Source: CAZMZW01 sp964571135
Lineage (GTDB): Bacteria; Chloroflexota; Anaerolineae; Anaerolineales; Anaerolineaceae
DNA length: 64,000 bases
Assembly (NCBI GenBank): GCA_964571135.1
Contig: CAZMZW010000001.1
Coordinates: forward strand, 597,081-661,080
Direction of reading: 5' to 3'
The notes under the pieces are model-generated. The model did no database searches and was not told the DNA's origin. It was given only the letters and a program-made list of their open reading frames with translations. This document shows positions 15,123 to 23,608 of the stretch, one piece after another. The position numbers were made by a program, and so were the translations under genes. The stretch's first letter is position 1, and every line of letters starts with the position of its first letter.

Positions 15123-17723
15123 ATGGAAAATAGCCTGGTAAAACAAATCGATATCGATCACGAGATGCGCAGCTCTTATATCGATTACGCCATGAGCGTG
15201 ATCGTAGCGCGCGCCCTTCCGGACGCCCGCGATGGATTTAAACCTGTTCACCGCCGCATCCTATACGGCATGAATGATATGGGCATGCGCTCCTCCGGAG
15301 CTTACAAGAAATCTGCACGCATTGTTGGCGAGGTGCTCGGCAAATACCACCCACATGGCGATATGGCAGTTTACGATGCGATGGCGCGCATGGCTCAGGA
15401 TTTTTCCATGCGCTATCAGTTGATCGATGGTCAGGGTAACTTTGGTTCGATTGATGGTGATCCCCCGGCTGCCATGCGTTACACCGAAGCCCGCCTGGCA
15501 CTCATGGCGGAAGAAATGTTGGCTGACCTGGATAAGGAAACAGTCGATTTTGTAGATAACTTCGATGGTTCGCTTAAAGAACCTTCGGTTTTACCGGCGC
15601 GTTTGCCCAATCTGCTCCTTAACGGCGCTTCCGGTATTGCAGTGGGCATGGCTACCAATATCCCTTCACATAATCTAAAAGAATTGTGTGATGCGATCAT
15701 GTATCTTTTGGATCATCAATCCGGTAGTGATGATGTCACTGTGGAAGACTTGATGAAATTTTTGCCCGGTCCTGACTTTGCCACCGGAGGTACTATCATC
15801 GGAGTGGAAGGCATCCTGCAGGCTTACAGCACGGGTCGCGGCCGGATCGTGATCCAGGGACGCGCCTCAATTGAAGAAATGAAAGGCGGCCGCTACGCCA
15901 TTAAAATTACTGAAATTCCGTATCAGGTAAACAAAACCACGCTGATTGAACGAATTGCTGAGTTGGTGCGCGATAATCGTCTTTCAGAAGTGAGTGACCT
16001 GCGGGATGAGTCTGATCGTAACGGCATGCGCATCATGGTTGAACTCAAGCGCGGCGCCCAACCCAAACGGGTACTCAACCGCATCTACAAATTCACTTCC
16101 CTACAAACTTCCTTTGGGATTAATTTGCTGGCGCTAGTTAACGGGGAACCGCGATTGCTTTCCCTGAAACGCGCATTACAGATTTTTATTGACCACCGCC
16201 GTGAAGTGATCACCCGCCGCACACAATTTGAACTTGAAAAAGCCAAACACCGTGCCCATATCCTGGAAGGGTTATTGATTGCACTTGCCAATCTGGATGA
16301 AGTCATTAATCTTATTAAGAAATCCCCGGATGCCGAAGTAGCCAAGGAACGGTTGATCGCGCGATTCAAGTTGAGTGAAATCCAGGCGCAGGCGATCTTG
16401 GATATGCAGCTTCGCCGGCTGGCTGCCCTGGAACGTCAGAAAATTGAAGATGAACACAACGAATTACTAAAGCGCATCGCTTATTTTGAAGACCTCCTGG
16501 CACATCCCAAAAAGATCCTGGGGGTGATCCGAACTGAATTGCAGGAAGTCAGTGATAAATATGGTGATGAACGCCGTACACGCATTTCCGCTGAATTAAA
16601 AGAAGATTATAAAGAAGAAGATTTTGTATCGGATGTGTCGCTTTTAATCACTATCACCCGCAATGGGTATATTAAAGCTGTCTCCCCGCGTGCTTATAAA
16701 ATACAGGGACGCGGCGGCAGAGGGGTTAGCGGCCAGGCTGTCAAGGAAGAGGATGAAATTGTCATGCTCATTCCAACCCGCTCTTTGCATACCTTATTAT
16801 TTTTCTCTGACCGCGGCAAGGTCTATTCCGAAAAGGTGTTCCAATTACCGGAGGCTGGACGTACCGATCGGGGAGCTCCCATCGTTAATTTGATCTCTCT
16901 GGAAAACGGAGAAAGGATTACGGCGGCTCTTTCCGTGCCTAATTTTGAAGTGGCTGAATTTGTTACTTTTGCAACCACGAAAGGGACCATGAAGCGGGTG
17001 GCACTTTCTGAATTTGCCAGTGTGCGTCCTTCCGGGTTGGTTGCCATTTCCCTGGAAGAAGGTGATCAACTGGGCTGGGTACGGTTGACCAGCGGCAAAG
17101 ATGATGTGTTTCTTATAACGGCTAACGGCAAAGCTCTGCGTATTGCGGAAAAGACCATCCGCGCGATGGGCCGCACTGGCCGTGGTGTAAAAGGGATCCG
17201 CATGAAACCCGATGATAAATTGGCTTCCATGGAAGTGGCCGTGCCCAATGGTTATTTAATGGTTGTCACCGAAAAAGGTTTTGGTAAACGCGTACCGATC
17301 AAGGATTACCGCACTTCCGGCCGTGGAACACAGGGCGTCACCACGATCAATATTGCTGCCCTAAAGACCATCGGGACCATTGCAACTGCCCGTGTTGTTA
17401 AAGAAGAAGATGAAGTTACCATTATTACAACAAATGGGGTTGTACTGCGTCTTTCAGTCAAAGCCATTAAATCTCAAGGAAGAAATACGCGCGGTGTAAA
17501 ATTAATGAATGTGGAAAACGGGGATAAAGTCTCCACTCTGGCACGAGTATCTGAAACTGAGATCGAACAAAAAGTCAAAGAAGAAAAAGTGGAAGTGGGA
17601 GAGGGTGTCCAGGAAGAATTATTTGATGCCGAAGAAGAAGAGGCGGACAAGGGCGGAACGATGATCGAGGAAGAAGACGAAGATGGGGATAAGGGTGAAA
17701 ATAAGGACGAGGAAGAGGAATAG
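15123..17723 (+). CDS. gyrA: DNA gyrase subunit A
   Basis: The 866-residue protein cuts and rejoins DNA in the A2B2 gyrase that introduces negative supercoils. The catalytic Tyr is Y120 in AAMRYTEARL. The C-terminal beta-pinwheel contains the GyrA box QGRGGRG, which separates it from ParC. The quinolone-contact helix reads HPHGDMAVYD, so the Ser83 of E. coli is Met81 here, while the acidic residue (D85) is kept. The last 50 residues form an extremely acidic tail (EEEEADKGG, EEEDEDGDKG and so on). An upstream GAGGACGAGG and TATAAT box are visible. gyrB is not adjacent. Confidence 0.97.
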   Translation: MENSLVKQIDIDHEMRSSYIDYAMSVIVARALPDARDGFKPVHRRILYGMNDMGMRSSGAYKKSARIVGEVLGKYHPHGDMAVYDAMARMAQDFSMRYQLIDGQGNFGSIDGDPPAAMRYTEARLALMAEEMLADLDKETVDFVDNFDGSLKEPSVLPARLPNLLLNGASGIAVGMATNIPSHNLKELCDAIMYLLDHQSGSDDVTVEDLMKFLPGPDFATGGTIIGVEGILQAYSTGRGRIVIQGRASIEEMKGGRYAIKITEIPYQVNKTTLIERIAELVRDNRLSEVSDLRDESDRNGMRIMVELKRGAQPKRVLNRIYKFTSLQTSFGINLLALVNGEPRLLSLKRALQIFIDHRREVITRRTQFELEKAKHRAHILEGLLIALANLDEVINLIKKSPDAEVAKERLIARFKLSEIQAQAILDMQLRRLAALERQKIEDEHNELLKRIAYFEDLLAHPKKILGVIRTELQEVSDKYGDERRTRISAELKEDYKEEDFVSDVSLLITITRNGYIKAVSPRAYKIQGRGGRGVSGQAVKEEDEIVMLIPTRSLHTLLFFSDRGKVYSEKVFQLPEAGRTDRGAPIVNLISLENGERITAALSVPNFEVAEFVTFATTKGTMKRVALSEFASVRPSGLVAISLEEGDQLGWVRLTSGKDDVFLITANGKALRIAEKTIRAMGRTGRGVKGIRMKPDDKLASMEVAVPNGYLMVVTEKGFGKRVPIKDYRTSGRGTQGVTTINIAALKTIGTIATARVVKEEDEVTIITTNGVVLRLSVKAIKSQGRNTRGVKLMNVENGDKVSTLARVSETEIEQKVKEEKVEVGEGVQEELFDAEEEEADKGGTMIEEEDEDGDKGENKDEEEE

Positions 17724-17746
17724 GTCCTTCGCAAAATAATTAATAT

Positions 17747-17772
17747 TTTCCTCTCCTGTACTGGAGAGGAAA
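17747..17772 (+). terminator. Hairpin after gyrA
   Basis: TTTCCTCTCC and GGAGAGGAAA form a perfect 10-base stem with a 6-base loop between the convergent gyrA and birA genes. There is no strong U-tract on either strand, so it may act as a bidirectional or RNA-protecting structure. Confidence 0.6.
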
Positions 17773-17811
17773 TGCATGACCAGATCTTATCAGGATATTG
17801 AACTATGCCTT

Positions 17812-18591
17812 TTATTTTGGACGAAGTTTGATATCACCGATTGAGAAAACCGCAACGCTACCGTCTGCGAGTAATAACCTGAGATTACCCTTTTCATCTA
17901 TTCCTTTTAGAACCCCCTCAACAGTTTGTTTTTCAGGGTTCTCGATCTGTACAACTTCATTTTTAAAAGCCAGATGCTCTTGCCATAATTGGATGTATTT
18001 GGTTGAGCCCAGCATAGGTCTGAGCTGAAAGAATTCGTCTAAAACTGCACGCAAAAACTCCTCCCTATTTACCGAATAACCACACTCGTTTTCCAGGCAG
18101 GTGGCTGGGAAAAGCAGCTCGGTTCGGTCTGGTATGGATGCGGGTGAAATATTAATCCCAATGCCCAGAACCAATCCATTATGTTTGCCTTCTGACCACA
18201 GGGATTCGGCTAATACCCCGCATATTTTTTTGCGGTTGATCAGTACGTCATTTGGCCATTTCACCTGCACTTGAAGGTGGTAATAATTCCTGATCGTCTC
18301 GCAGACTGCCAGGGCACCCAGGGGAGAGAAAAGATGCAGGTGGTCGATTTCTTTTTTGGTCAGCCGCAGAATTAGAGTGAAAGCCAGAGCTGACCCCGGG
18401 TTGGTCACCCACTTTCGTCCAAGCCGCCCGCGTCCGGAAGTCTGCTGATCCGCGATCACAAGGGAACCATCTTTGGCTCCCTCGCTAACCCAGCGTAGAG
18501 CATCTTCATTGGTTGAACCGGTGCTGGGAAAATAACGAATATCTGCAATGGGTAAACCATTCAGGTTTTTCCTAAGACTATTGAGGTCCAT
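17812..18591 (-). CDS. birA: Biotin--[acetyl-CoA-carboxylase] ligase, no DNA-binding domain
   Basis: The 259-residue enzyme activates biotin with ATP and attaches it to the lysine of biotin carboxyl carrier proteins. STGSTNEDA at the start, GRGRLGRKW (biotinoyl-AMP loop) and KWPNDVLI are characteristic. The C-terminal SH3-like domain (about 215-259) is present. It lacks the N-terminal winged helix of E. coli BirA, so it is the class I, non-regulatory type. It converges on gyrA. Confidence 0.92.
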   Translation of the reverse strand: MDLNSLRKNLNGLPIADIRYFPSTGSTNEDALRWVSEGAKDGSLVIADQQTSGRGRLGRKWVTNPGSALAFTLILRLTKKEIDHLHLFSPLGALAVCETIRNYYHLQVQVKWPNDVLINRKKICGVLAESLWSEGKHNGLVLGIGINISPASIPDRTELLFPATCLENECGYSVNREEFLRAVLDEFFQLRPMLGSTKYIQLWQEHLAFKNEVVQIENPEKQTVEGVLKGIDEKGNLRLLLADGSVAVFSIGDIKLRPK

Positions 18592-18619
18592 GGTTTTATT
18601 TTAGCCGGGATTTTTAAAC

Positions 18620-18647
18620 ACAAACAGCGGATTTCTCCGCTGTTTGT
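18620..18647 (-). terminator. Terminator after hsp20
   Basis: A perfect 12-base stem ACAAACAGCGGA/TCCGCTGTTTGT with a 4-base loop lies 21 bases after the hsp20 stop. On the minus strand it is followed by a moderately T-rich run. Confidence 0.65.
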
Positions 18648-18668
18648 TGACAATTCTCTTTCCTGAAT

Positions 18669-19079
18669 TTATTTTACGGTAATTTTGATCGTCTTGGGTT
18701 TGGCTACTTCTGCTTTGGGGACACACAGGGTCAGCACACCGTCTTTCATCTCCGCATCTGCCTTGCCGGCCTCAAGTAAATCAGGGAGGTTAATTGTGCG
18801 GCTGAACTTTCCACCGGGGATTTCCTTCATCAAATAATCAGCTTTCTCATCTGCAGAAAATTTGAATTCGCCTTCCAGCGTGATCGTTTTATTGACGACC
18901 TGGATGGAAACATCCTCAGCTTTTAGGCCCGGCAGGAGCGCGGTAATTTCAAAAGCATCCTTACTGGTTTTTACATTCACCGGGAAATACACATCACTTT
19001 CGGCAAAAGCCCAGGAGCCAAACCGGTGCATATGCGGATGCGGCATATTTGCGAATGGAGTGCGGATATACATATTCAT
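18669..19079 (-). CDS. Small heat shock protein, Hsp20/alpha-crystallin family
   Basis: The 136-residue protein has a His/Pro-rich N-terminus (FANMPHPHMHRFG) and then the alpha-crystallin domain (about 35-130). The domain shows F-E-I-TALLPGLK, the ITLEGEFK strand and the family signature A-x-MKDGVLTLCVPK. It holds unfolding proteins in oligomers without ATP. The C-terminal IxI-type motif is IKI. The ATG has AGGAGG-like CGGAGG 5 bases before it. A palindromic sequence overlaps the promoter, suggesting repression in the absence of stress. Confidence 0.93.
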   Translation of the reverse strand: MNMYIRTPFANMPHPHMHRFGSWAFAESDVYFPVNVKTSKDAFEITALLPGLKAEDVSIQVVNKTITLEGEFKFSADEKADYLMKEIPGGKFSRTINLPDLLEAGKADAEMKDGVLTLCVPKAEVAKPKTIKITVK

Positions 19080-19103
19080 TTTTTCCTCCGAAAAAATTAT
19101 ATT

Positions 19104-19122
19104 TTGATATGATAATAATCAA
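19104..19122. promoter_or_regulatory. Inverted repeat over the hsp20 promoter
   Basis: TTGAT and ATCAA arms flank 9 bases, just upstream of a TATAAT (minus strand) that precedes hsp20. The sequence is not a CIRCE element. It may bind a different stress or metal regulator. Confidence 0.35.
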
Positions 19123-19235
19123 GTTGTATTGGAAATTTGCTAACAAAATATTAAAAGTTCGTAAGAAATGTTCGAGCGGATTAAGTAGTCACTCGAAGTT
19201 TTTGATTTATGGTATATTCACCTGCCGGAGAACCA

Positions 19236-19616
19236 ATGGAAGATAAGATCACGATAATTGAAGGTCCACCACCTGTTTTTGAATCAGTCAACGATGGCTG
19301 GGCGCTGGGCTTGAATGAGAGCCCCTGGTTATATGACCTGACATTAACTCAAGTGCGGACTTTTAACGGTCCCGCGCTTGTGGAACGCTGTCATCGTGCC
19401 TGGAAACAGGGGATCACCATGTACCTGCATTACCGTGATGAAATGGGATTGGAAGAGAAAGCTCCCATCCTGGCGGCTCGCTCAGCTGAAACTGCGGATG
19501 GACAGGTTCTCATCCTCTGGGTGCGTCAGCTTCCCGAGATCGAAGATCTGAATGACGAATCAGATGAAGACGGTGATGAAGATGATGAAGATAATGATGA
19601 AGAAAATGAAGAGTGA
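19236..19616 (+). CDS. Small acidic-tailed protein of unknown function
   Basis: The 126-residue protein has a compact N-terminal domain (1-95) with MEDKITIIEGPPPVFE, a WALGLNESPWLYDLTLTQVRTFNG segment and ALVERCHRAW. A tail of 25-30 nearly continuous Asp and Glu residues follows. I chose the ATG at 19236 because GGAG lies 7 bases upstream. I do not recognise a named family. The N-terminal pattern looks conserved rather than random, and acidic tails of this type occur on proteins that contact basic proteins. A methyltransferase gene follows after 142 bases. Confidence 0.65.
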   Translation: MEDKITIIEGPPPVFESVNDGWALGLNESPWLYDLTLTQVRTFNGPALVERCHRAWKQGITMYLHYRDEMGLEEKAPILAARSAETADGQVLILWVRQLPEIEDLNDESDEDGDEDDEDNDEENEE

Positions 19617-19758
19617 TTAAATTAGACTATCTGATATTCCCTCATGTTTTTTTAACCCCCCCCCAATTTCTGATACAAAGCATATTTAGGTTAGACCGAT
19701 TTTACAGTAACATACTGGTTTGTGAATTAAAATAGTTGGTTTACCTGGGCTGAAAAAA

Positions 19759-20583
19759 ATGAAAGAACAGAGAATATATTTACAAACAGGAAAGAATGCA
19801 GAAGTGCAACGTTTGAGCATTCAGGCAGCGGTATGGGAAAAGGAAGCTTATTCGATGCTCGATGAGATTGGGGTGCAGCCCGGTTGGCTTTGTGTTGACC
19901 TGGGTTGCGGTCCTGTGGGTATCCTGGAGCCCCTCAGTAAAAAAGTGGGACTTAGAGGCAGGGTGGTTGGCATTGAATCTGACCCAATTCATCTTATGGC
20001 AGCGACTAAGATGATCCAGGAAAAAAAATTGAGTAATGTGGAGGTAGTCTTACAGAATGCCTACAAAAATTTGCTTACCTGTCATTCATTTGATCTCACC
20101 CATGCTCGATTTGTCTTTACCCTGGCAGGTCAGGATGCCCAATTATTTGAAAATATGATCAATCTCACTCGTCAAGGAGGGGTGGTGGCTTTCCAGGAAT
20201 CTGATTTATCCTCCTGGAATTGTATTCCTTCTCACCCGGCTTGGGAAAAAATAAAAAAGGCGCTTATTGCGATATTTGAACTTCATGGGAGCGGAATGAA
20301 TGCCATAGAGCGTCATTTATCGCTATTCAAAGAAGAAAATATACAAGATCTGCAGACCCGTACGGCAATAATGACTCTCCCTAAAGGGCATGCTTACCGA
20401 ATGGGGATGAACCAACTGGCAAGGGTTTTACGAGATTCAATTCTAGAAAACGGGATCATAAAAGCCGATGAATTTGACCAGGCACCGCAGCAATGTGATG
20501 TATTGATGAATGACCCTAATGTATCGGTGACCAGCTATACGCTGGTTCAATTATGGGGTACGGTTTCAAGTAAAAATCAATGA
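19759..20583 (+). CDS. Class I SAM-dependent methyltransferase
   Basis: The 274-residue protein has motif I VDLGCGPVG (46-54), IESDPIH for the ribose-binding acidic residue and HARFVFTLAGQD near motif IV. The C-terminal third is helical and may bind the substrate. It resembles UbiE/TehB-like small-molecule methyltransferases. No pathway partner is adjacent, so substrate is unknown. The terminator 20 bases downstream belongs to the minus-strand tRNA but could act on both strands. Confidence 0.78.
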   Translation: MKEQRIYLQTGKNAEVQRLSIQAAVWEKEAYSMLDEIGVQPGWLCVDLGCGPVGILEPLSKKVGLRGRVVGIESDPIHLMAATKMIQEKKLSNVEVVLQNAYKNLLTCHSFDLTHARFVFTLAGQDAQLFENMINLTRQGGVVAFQESDLSSWNCIPSHPAWEKIKKALIAIFELHGSGMNAIERHLSLFKEENIQDLQTRTAIMTLPKGHAYRMGMNQLARVLRDSILENGIIKADEFDQAPQQCDVLMNDPNVSVTSYTLVQLWGTVSSKNQ

Positions 20584-20601
20584 TTTATATGGAATTTGCT
20601 C

Positions 20602-20640
20602 TTAAAAAAAAATAACGCCTAAAATATTTTTCAGGCGTTT
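20602..20640 (-). terminator. Terminator of tRNA-Arg, probably bidirectional
   Basis: AACGCCT/AGGCGTT forms a 7-base stem. On the minus strand it is followed by TTATTTTTTTTT. On the plus strand it follows the methyltransferase stop, with a shorter U-run. Confidence 0.75.
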
Positions 20641-20646
20641 GCTTTG

Positions 20647-20720
20647 TGCCCCAGGCGGAACTCGAATCCACAACCTAAGCGTTAGGAGTGCTTTGCTCTG
20701 TCCATTTGAGCTACTGGGGC
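20647..20720 (-). tRNA. tRNA-Arg (anticodon CCT)
   Basis: The acceptor GCCCCAG/CTGGGGC, D-arm GCTC/GAGC, anticodon stem AAGCA/CGCTT (one A-C mismatch next to the loop), loop CTCCTAA and T-arm GTGGA/TCCGC with TTCGAGT are present. The discriminator is A, and CCA is not encoded. Confidence 0.93.
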
Positions 20721-20774
20721 TCAAGAACATATTATAGCATTTCTAACATAAAAAATGAATCAAACGATTCGAGT

Positions 20775-20920
20775 CCTTAATAACAAACCACCGGGTTAGA
20801 GGCCCGGTGGTCATTAGGGAGGAAGCCACCAGTTCCTTTGTTAGGTCAGCCACCGCGAGGAGGGGCGCGCTGGCTTTCGTTGGTGGTTCGTCACCATTTT
20901 TTCTTGGTGACTTGAAGATA
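20775..20920. other. Structured intergenic stretch, candidate noncoding RNA
   Basis: Three hairpins follow one another in 125 bases: CCACCGGG/CCCGGTGG (20788-20810), AGCCA-CGCG/CGCG-TGGCT (20848-20875) and GTCACCA/TGGTGAC (20890-20911). AACCACC and GGTGGTT segments could close an outer stem. The GC content is well above the surrounding DNA. No ORF fits. It could be a small RNA, a processed leader between the NYN gene and tRNA-Arg, or a repeat. I could not match it to SRP RNA, 6S RNA, RNase P or tmRNA. Confidence 0.4.
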
Positions 20921-20959
20921 TCTTATACCTAAATTGTCCAATTTGATATTAACATTTTG

Positions 20960-21448
20960 TTAAGTTTTGGGAGGATCTGATTTTCCCTCGTTGAATAATC
21001 TCAACCAATCATCAATCTCATTTTCATTGTCAGCTGGTTTTTGTCCAGAATAGCCCCGTAATTTTTTGTCAATTGAATTGTGCAATAATTGTGCAAAATT
21101 TTGTGAGGACATTACCGCAGCCCCAACTCTCCTTGCCCGGGTTTGGATGTTCTGGTCGGAGGTGACGACGATATAGTTTTTAGCGGCTCTGCCAATTCCC
21201 AGTAAGCGGGAGAGGATGGCATTATCGGCGATCATGGGAGGTAAAACAAAATGAGCATGAACCCGTCCACGTTGAAAATCCCTCTCGCTGTCCAAATTTC
21301 CATGATCAAAATAGACCTCAACCTGACTTTTCTTTTTATTGGCGAAATTCACCAACAAAGTGACCAATTCCATTTCATCATCCAGCTGATCCAAACTTAA
21401 TTCAGGAATATGCGGGATCAGGTTATGGCCGTCAATCAGGTAAGTCAT
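20960..21448 (-). CDS. NYN/PIN-like ribonuclease, YacP family
   Basis: The 162-residue protein opens with YLIDGHNLIPHIP, the first catalytic Asp and Asn of NYN domains, and continues with VEVYFDHGN and VVTSDQNIQTRARRVGAAVMSS. This order is characteristic of the YacP/Rae1 branch of PIN-fold nucleases. Rae1 cuts mRNA at the ribosomal A site; that role is inferred only from the family. The C-terminal tail is charged and low in complexity. It is transcribed away from dnaX and ends about 40 bases from the structured stretch. Confidence 0.85.
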   Translation of the reverse strand: MTYLIDGHNLIPHIPELSLDQLDDEMELVTLLVNFANKKKSQVEVYFDHGNLDSERDFQRGRVHAHFVLPPMIADNAILSRLLGIGRAAKNYIVVTSDQNIQTRARRVGAAVMSSQNFAQLLHNSIDKKLRGYSGQKPADNENEIDDWLRLFNEGKSDPPKT

Positions 21449-21545
21449 CTGATGAGATCCTTAAAACCGTATCAAATAGTCTTTTTTTCTCTATTTGGAT
21501 TAAAATGATACTATATTGTAATCTGGTCTTAAAAAAGGAAGCAGT

Positions 21546-23255
21546 ATGGCACAGGCATATTATCGAAAATGGCGTCCGATGCGGTGGGAGGAAGTGGTTG
21601 GACAGGAGCATGTGGTGCATACCCTCCAGAATGCCATCCGCCAGAACCGGATCGGACATGCTTATTTATTTTCCGGTCCGCGTGGTACTGGTAAGACAAC
21701 CACTGCGCGTCTGCTTGCTAAAGCAGTAAACTGCCAGGCGGAGAATTTATCTGAGAGACCATGCAACCAATGCGAAAACTGCCTGGCGATCAATGAAAAC
21801 CGCTATTTGGACCTGATCGAGATTGATGCTGCTTCCAATACAAGTGTGGATGATGTCCGCGCTTTGCGTGAAAAGATCAATTTTTCGCCTTCCAAGGGGC
21901 AGTATAAAGTCTATATTATTGATGAAGTGCACATGCTCTCCAATGCAGCATTCAACGCTCTGTTAAAAACCCTGGAAGAACCTCCTGCGCATGCCATTTT
22001 TATCCTTGCAACAACTGAAGCGCATAAGATCCCTGCGACGGTGATTTCACGCTGCCAGAGGCATGATTTCAGGCGCATTCCTCTAAATTTTATTCTGGGA
22101 GAACTTAAGCAAATCGTGGAGCAAGAAAAGATTAACGCGGAGGCTGAAGCATTAACCCTCATTGCCCGCCAGGCAACTGGCAGTATGCGAGATGCTATTT
22201 CATTATTGGATCAATTGGCATCCACGGGCGAGACGATCAGCCTGGTTTTGTCGCAATCCGTTTTGGGGGCTGCCACCAGTGAGCATGTGATTAATTTAGT
22301 TCAAGCAATGGCGAATAAGAAAGTCAGCGTGGGGTTGGTGGCAATTCATCAGGCATTGGATAGTGGAACTGACCCGCGCCAGTTTGCCCGCCAGGTGGTT
22401 GATTATCTGCGTTCGATGATGCTCATTAAACTGGGAAATGGTGATCAGTTGGAAGTTACGCCTGAGATGAAAAAGCAACTCTTTGACCAGGCGGAGTCCT
22501 TCAATGTGACAGTGTTGGTGAACGACATTAATTTATTTAACAAGGCAGCGTATATGTCCCAGGTCGGCTGGCAGCCAGCCTTGCAGTTGGAATTGGCGCT
22601 CACTGAAGCGCTGGAAGAAAATCCTCAATTGAATGCAGAGGAAAATAAAATCATTCCCCATCGTGAAACCGGAAGTGTTTTATCTCCTTCAAACGTAATG
22701 AATTCTTCCAGGCAAAATATGCCAAATCCTCAAGGGTCAATACCAAAAAATATTCCAGCATTTCAAAGCAAAAATCCTATCCCTGCTCCGATTAAACAGT
22801 CAATCGTGAGTATGGCCAATACCGGAAAACCAGCTGTGATCAAAGTGGCTGGAGAAATTGAAAACGATGACTTAAAGAAGATCCTTCAGCAGTGGTTGAA
22901 TATTAAAGCAGCGGTGAAGATCAACTCCCCGGAAACCGCAGCGTTATTGACCTCATCCAAACTTGTCAGTATGCATAATAAAATGCTGCTGCTTGGTTTT
23001 GCCAGTGACCTGTTGAAAACTAAAATGGAAAATAACCGACATATTGAGTTGACCCGCGAGAAAATTAAAGAGATCACCAATGTGGATATCCCCATCATCT
23101 GCACGGTTGTGAATATCAATGATAAAACCATCACAGAAAATTTGCAGATCGACAGGGAAGGAATTGTTGGAACAGCTCTTTCCATGGGTGGAAAGATCGT
23201 GGATCAGGGCAAGCCGAAAAACAAAGAAGGAAAGGATAACCCGGAAAAGGAGTAG
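21546..23255 (+). CDS. dnaX: DNA polymerase III subunit gamma/tau
   Basis: The 569-residue protein is the clamp-loader ATPase. Walker A is GPRGTGKTT, the zinc cysteines lie in CQAENLSERPCNQCENC, Walker B is VYIIDEVHML, and the sensor SRC motif is VISRCQRHDF. Domains I-III end at about 370. The rest is a Pro/Asn/Gln-rich linker and a tau-like C-terminal domain (about 450-550). No slippery heptamer of the E. coli A-AAA-AAG type was seen, so a gamma form by frameshifting is not evident. It heads dnaX-ybaB-recR, a common replication-repair operon. Confidence 0.95.
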   Translation: MAQAYYRKWRPMRWEEVVGQEHVVHTLQNAIRQNRIGHAYLFSGPRGTGKTTTARLLAKAVNCQAENLSERPCNQCENCLAINENRYLDLIEIDAASNTSVDDVRALREKINFSPSKGQYKVYIIDEVHMLSNAAFNALLKTLEEPPAHAIFILATTEAHKIPATVISRCQRHDFRRIPLNFILGELKQIVEQEKINAEAEALTLIARQATGSMRDAISLLDQLASTGETISLVLSQSVLGAATSEHVINLVQAMANKKVSVGLVAIHQALDSGTDPRQFARQVVDYLRSMMLIKLGNGDQLEVTPEMKKQLFDQAESFNVTVLVNDINLFNKAAYMSQVGWQPALQLELALTEALEENPQLNAEENKIIPHRETGSVLSPSNVMNSSRQNMPNPQGSIPKNIPAFQSKNPIPAPIKQSIVSMANTGKPAVIKVAGEIENDDLKKILQQWLNIKAAVKINSPETAALLTSSKLVSMHNKMLLLGFASDLLKTKMENNRHIELTREKIKEITNVDIPIICTVVNINDKTITENLQIDREGIVGTALSMGGKIVDQGKPKNKEGKDNPEKE

Positions 23256-23263
23256 ACCAAATT

Positions 23264-23608
23264 ATGGCAAAAGGATTTAAAGCCCCATTCGGTGGTGGCA
23301 GCGGCGGCGGTGGCAACTTGATGAAACAGGTCAAGCTCATGCAGGAACAGATGCAGGCAGCACAGGCACAATTGGCAGTCGAAACAGTCAATGCCAGTGT
23401 TGGCGGTGGAGTGGTAAAAGTTACTATGACCGGCGCGCAGGTATGCAAGGCAGTGGAGATCAGCCCGGAATTGATAAAAGATGCCGATGTGATTATGTTG
23501 CAGGACCTGGTGCTGAGTGCGATAAACACAGCCCTGGATCAATCTCGCGATTTGGCGGCTAAAAAAATGGGTCCTTTGACCGGAGGTTTATCCGGATTGG
23601 GTTTTTAA
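23264..23608 (+). CDS. ybaB: Nucleoid-associated protein, YbaB/EbfC family
   Basis: The 114-residue protein has a Gly-rich N-terminus (GGGSGGGG), then MKQVKLMQEQMQAAQAQL and the central V-x-GGGVVKVTMTG strand pair, with ISPELI at the dimer interface. It binds DNA as a dimer and often neighbours dnaX and recR. It starts 9 bases after dnaX, and its stop TAA is followed immediately by the recR ATG, so the three are coupled. Confidence 0.93.
   Translation: MAKGFKAPFGGGSGGGGNLMKQVKLMQEQMQAAQAQLAVETVNASVGGGVVKVTMTGAQVCKAVEISPELIKDADVIMLQDLVLSAINTALDQSRDLAAKKMGPLTGGLSGLGF

Noticed and set aside
17474..17734. Ser-rich open frame opposite the gyrA 3' end
   Set aside because: It is the complement of the acidic gyrA tail, where Glu and Asp codons read as Ser runs. 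It has no start signal.
20775..20920. Signal recognition particle RNA or 6S RNA
   Set aside because: The GGAA tetraloop and flanking conserved domain IV bases of SRP RNA are absent, and no long bubble-containing 6S helix is seen. It remains an unassigned structured stretch.
21546..23255. Programmed frameshift giving a gamma form of DnaX
   Set aside because: No A-AAA-AAG type heptamer with a following stem was found in the middle of the gene.
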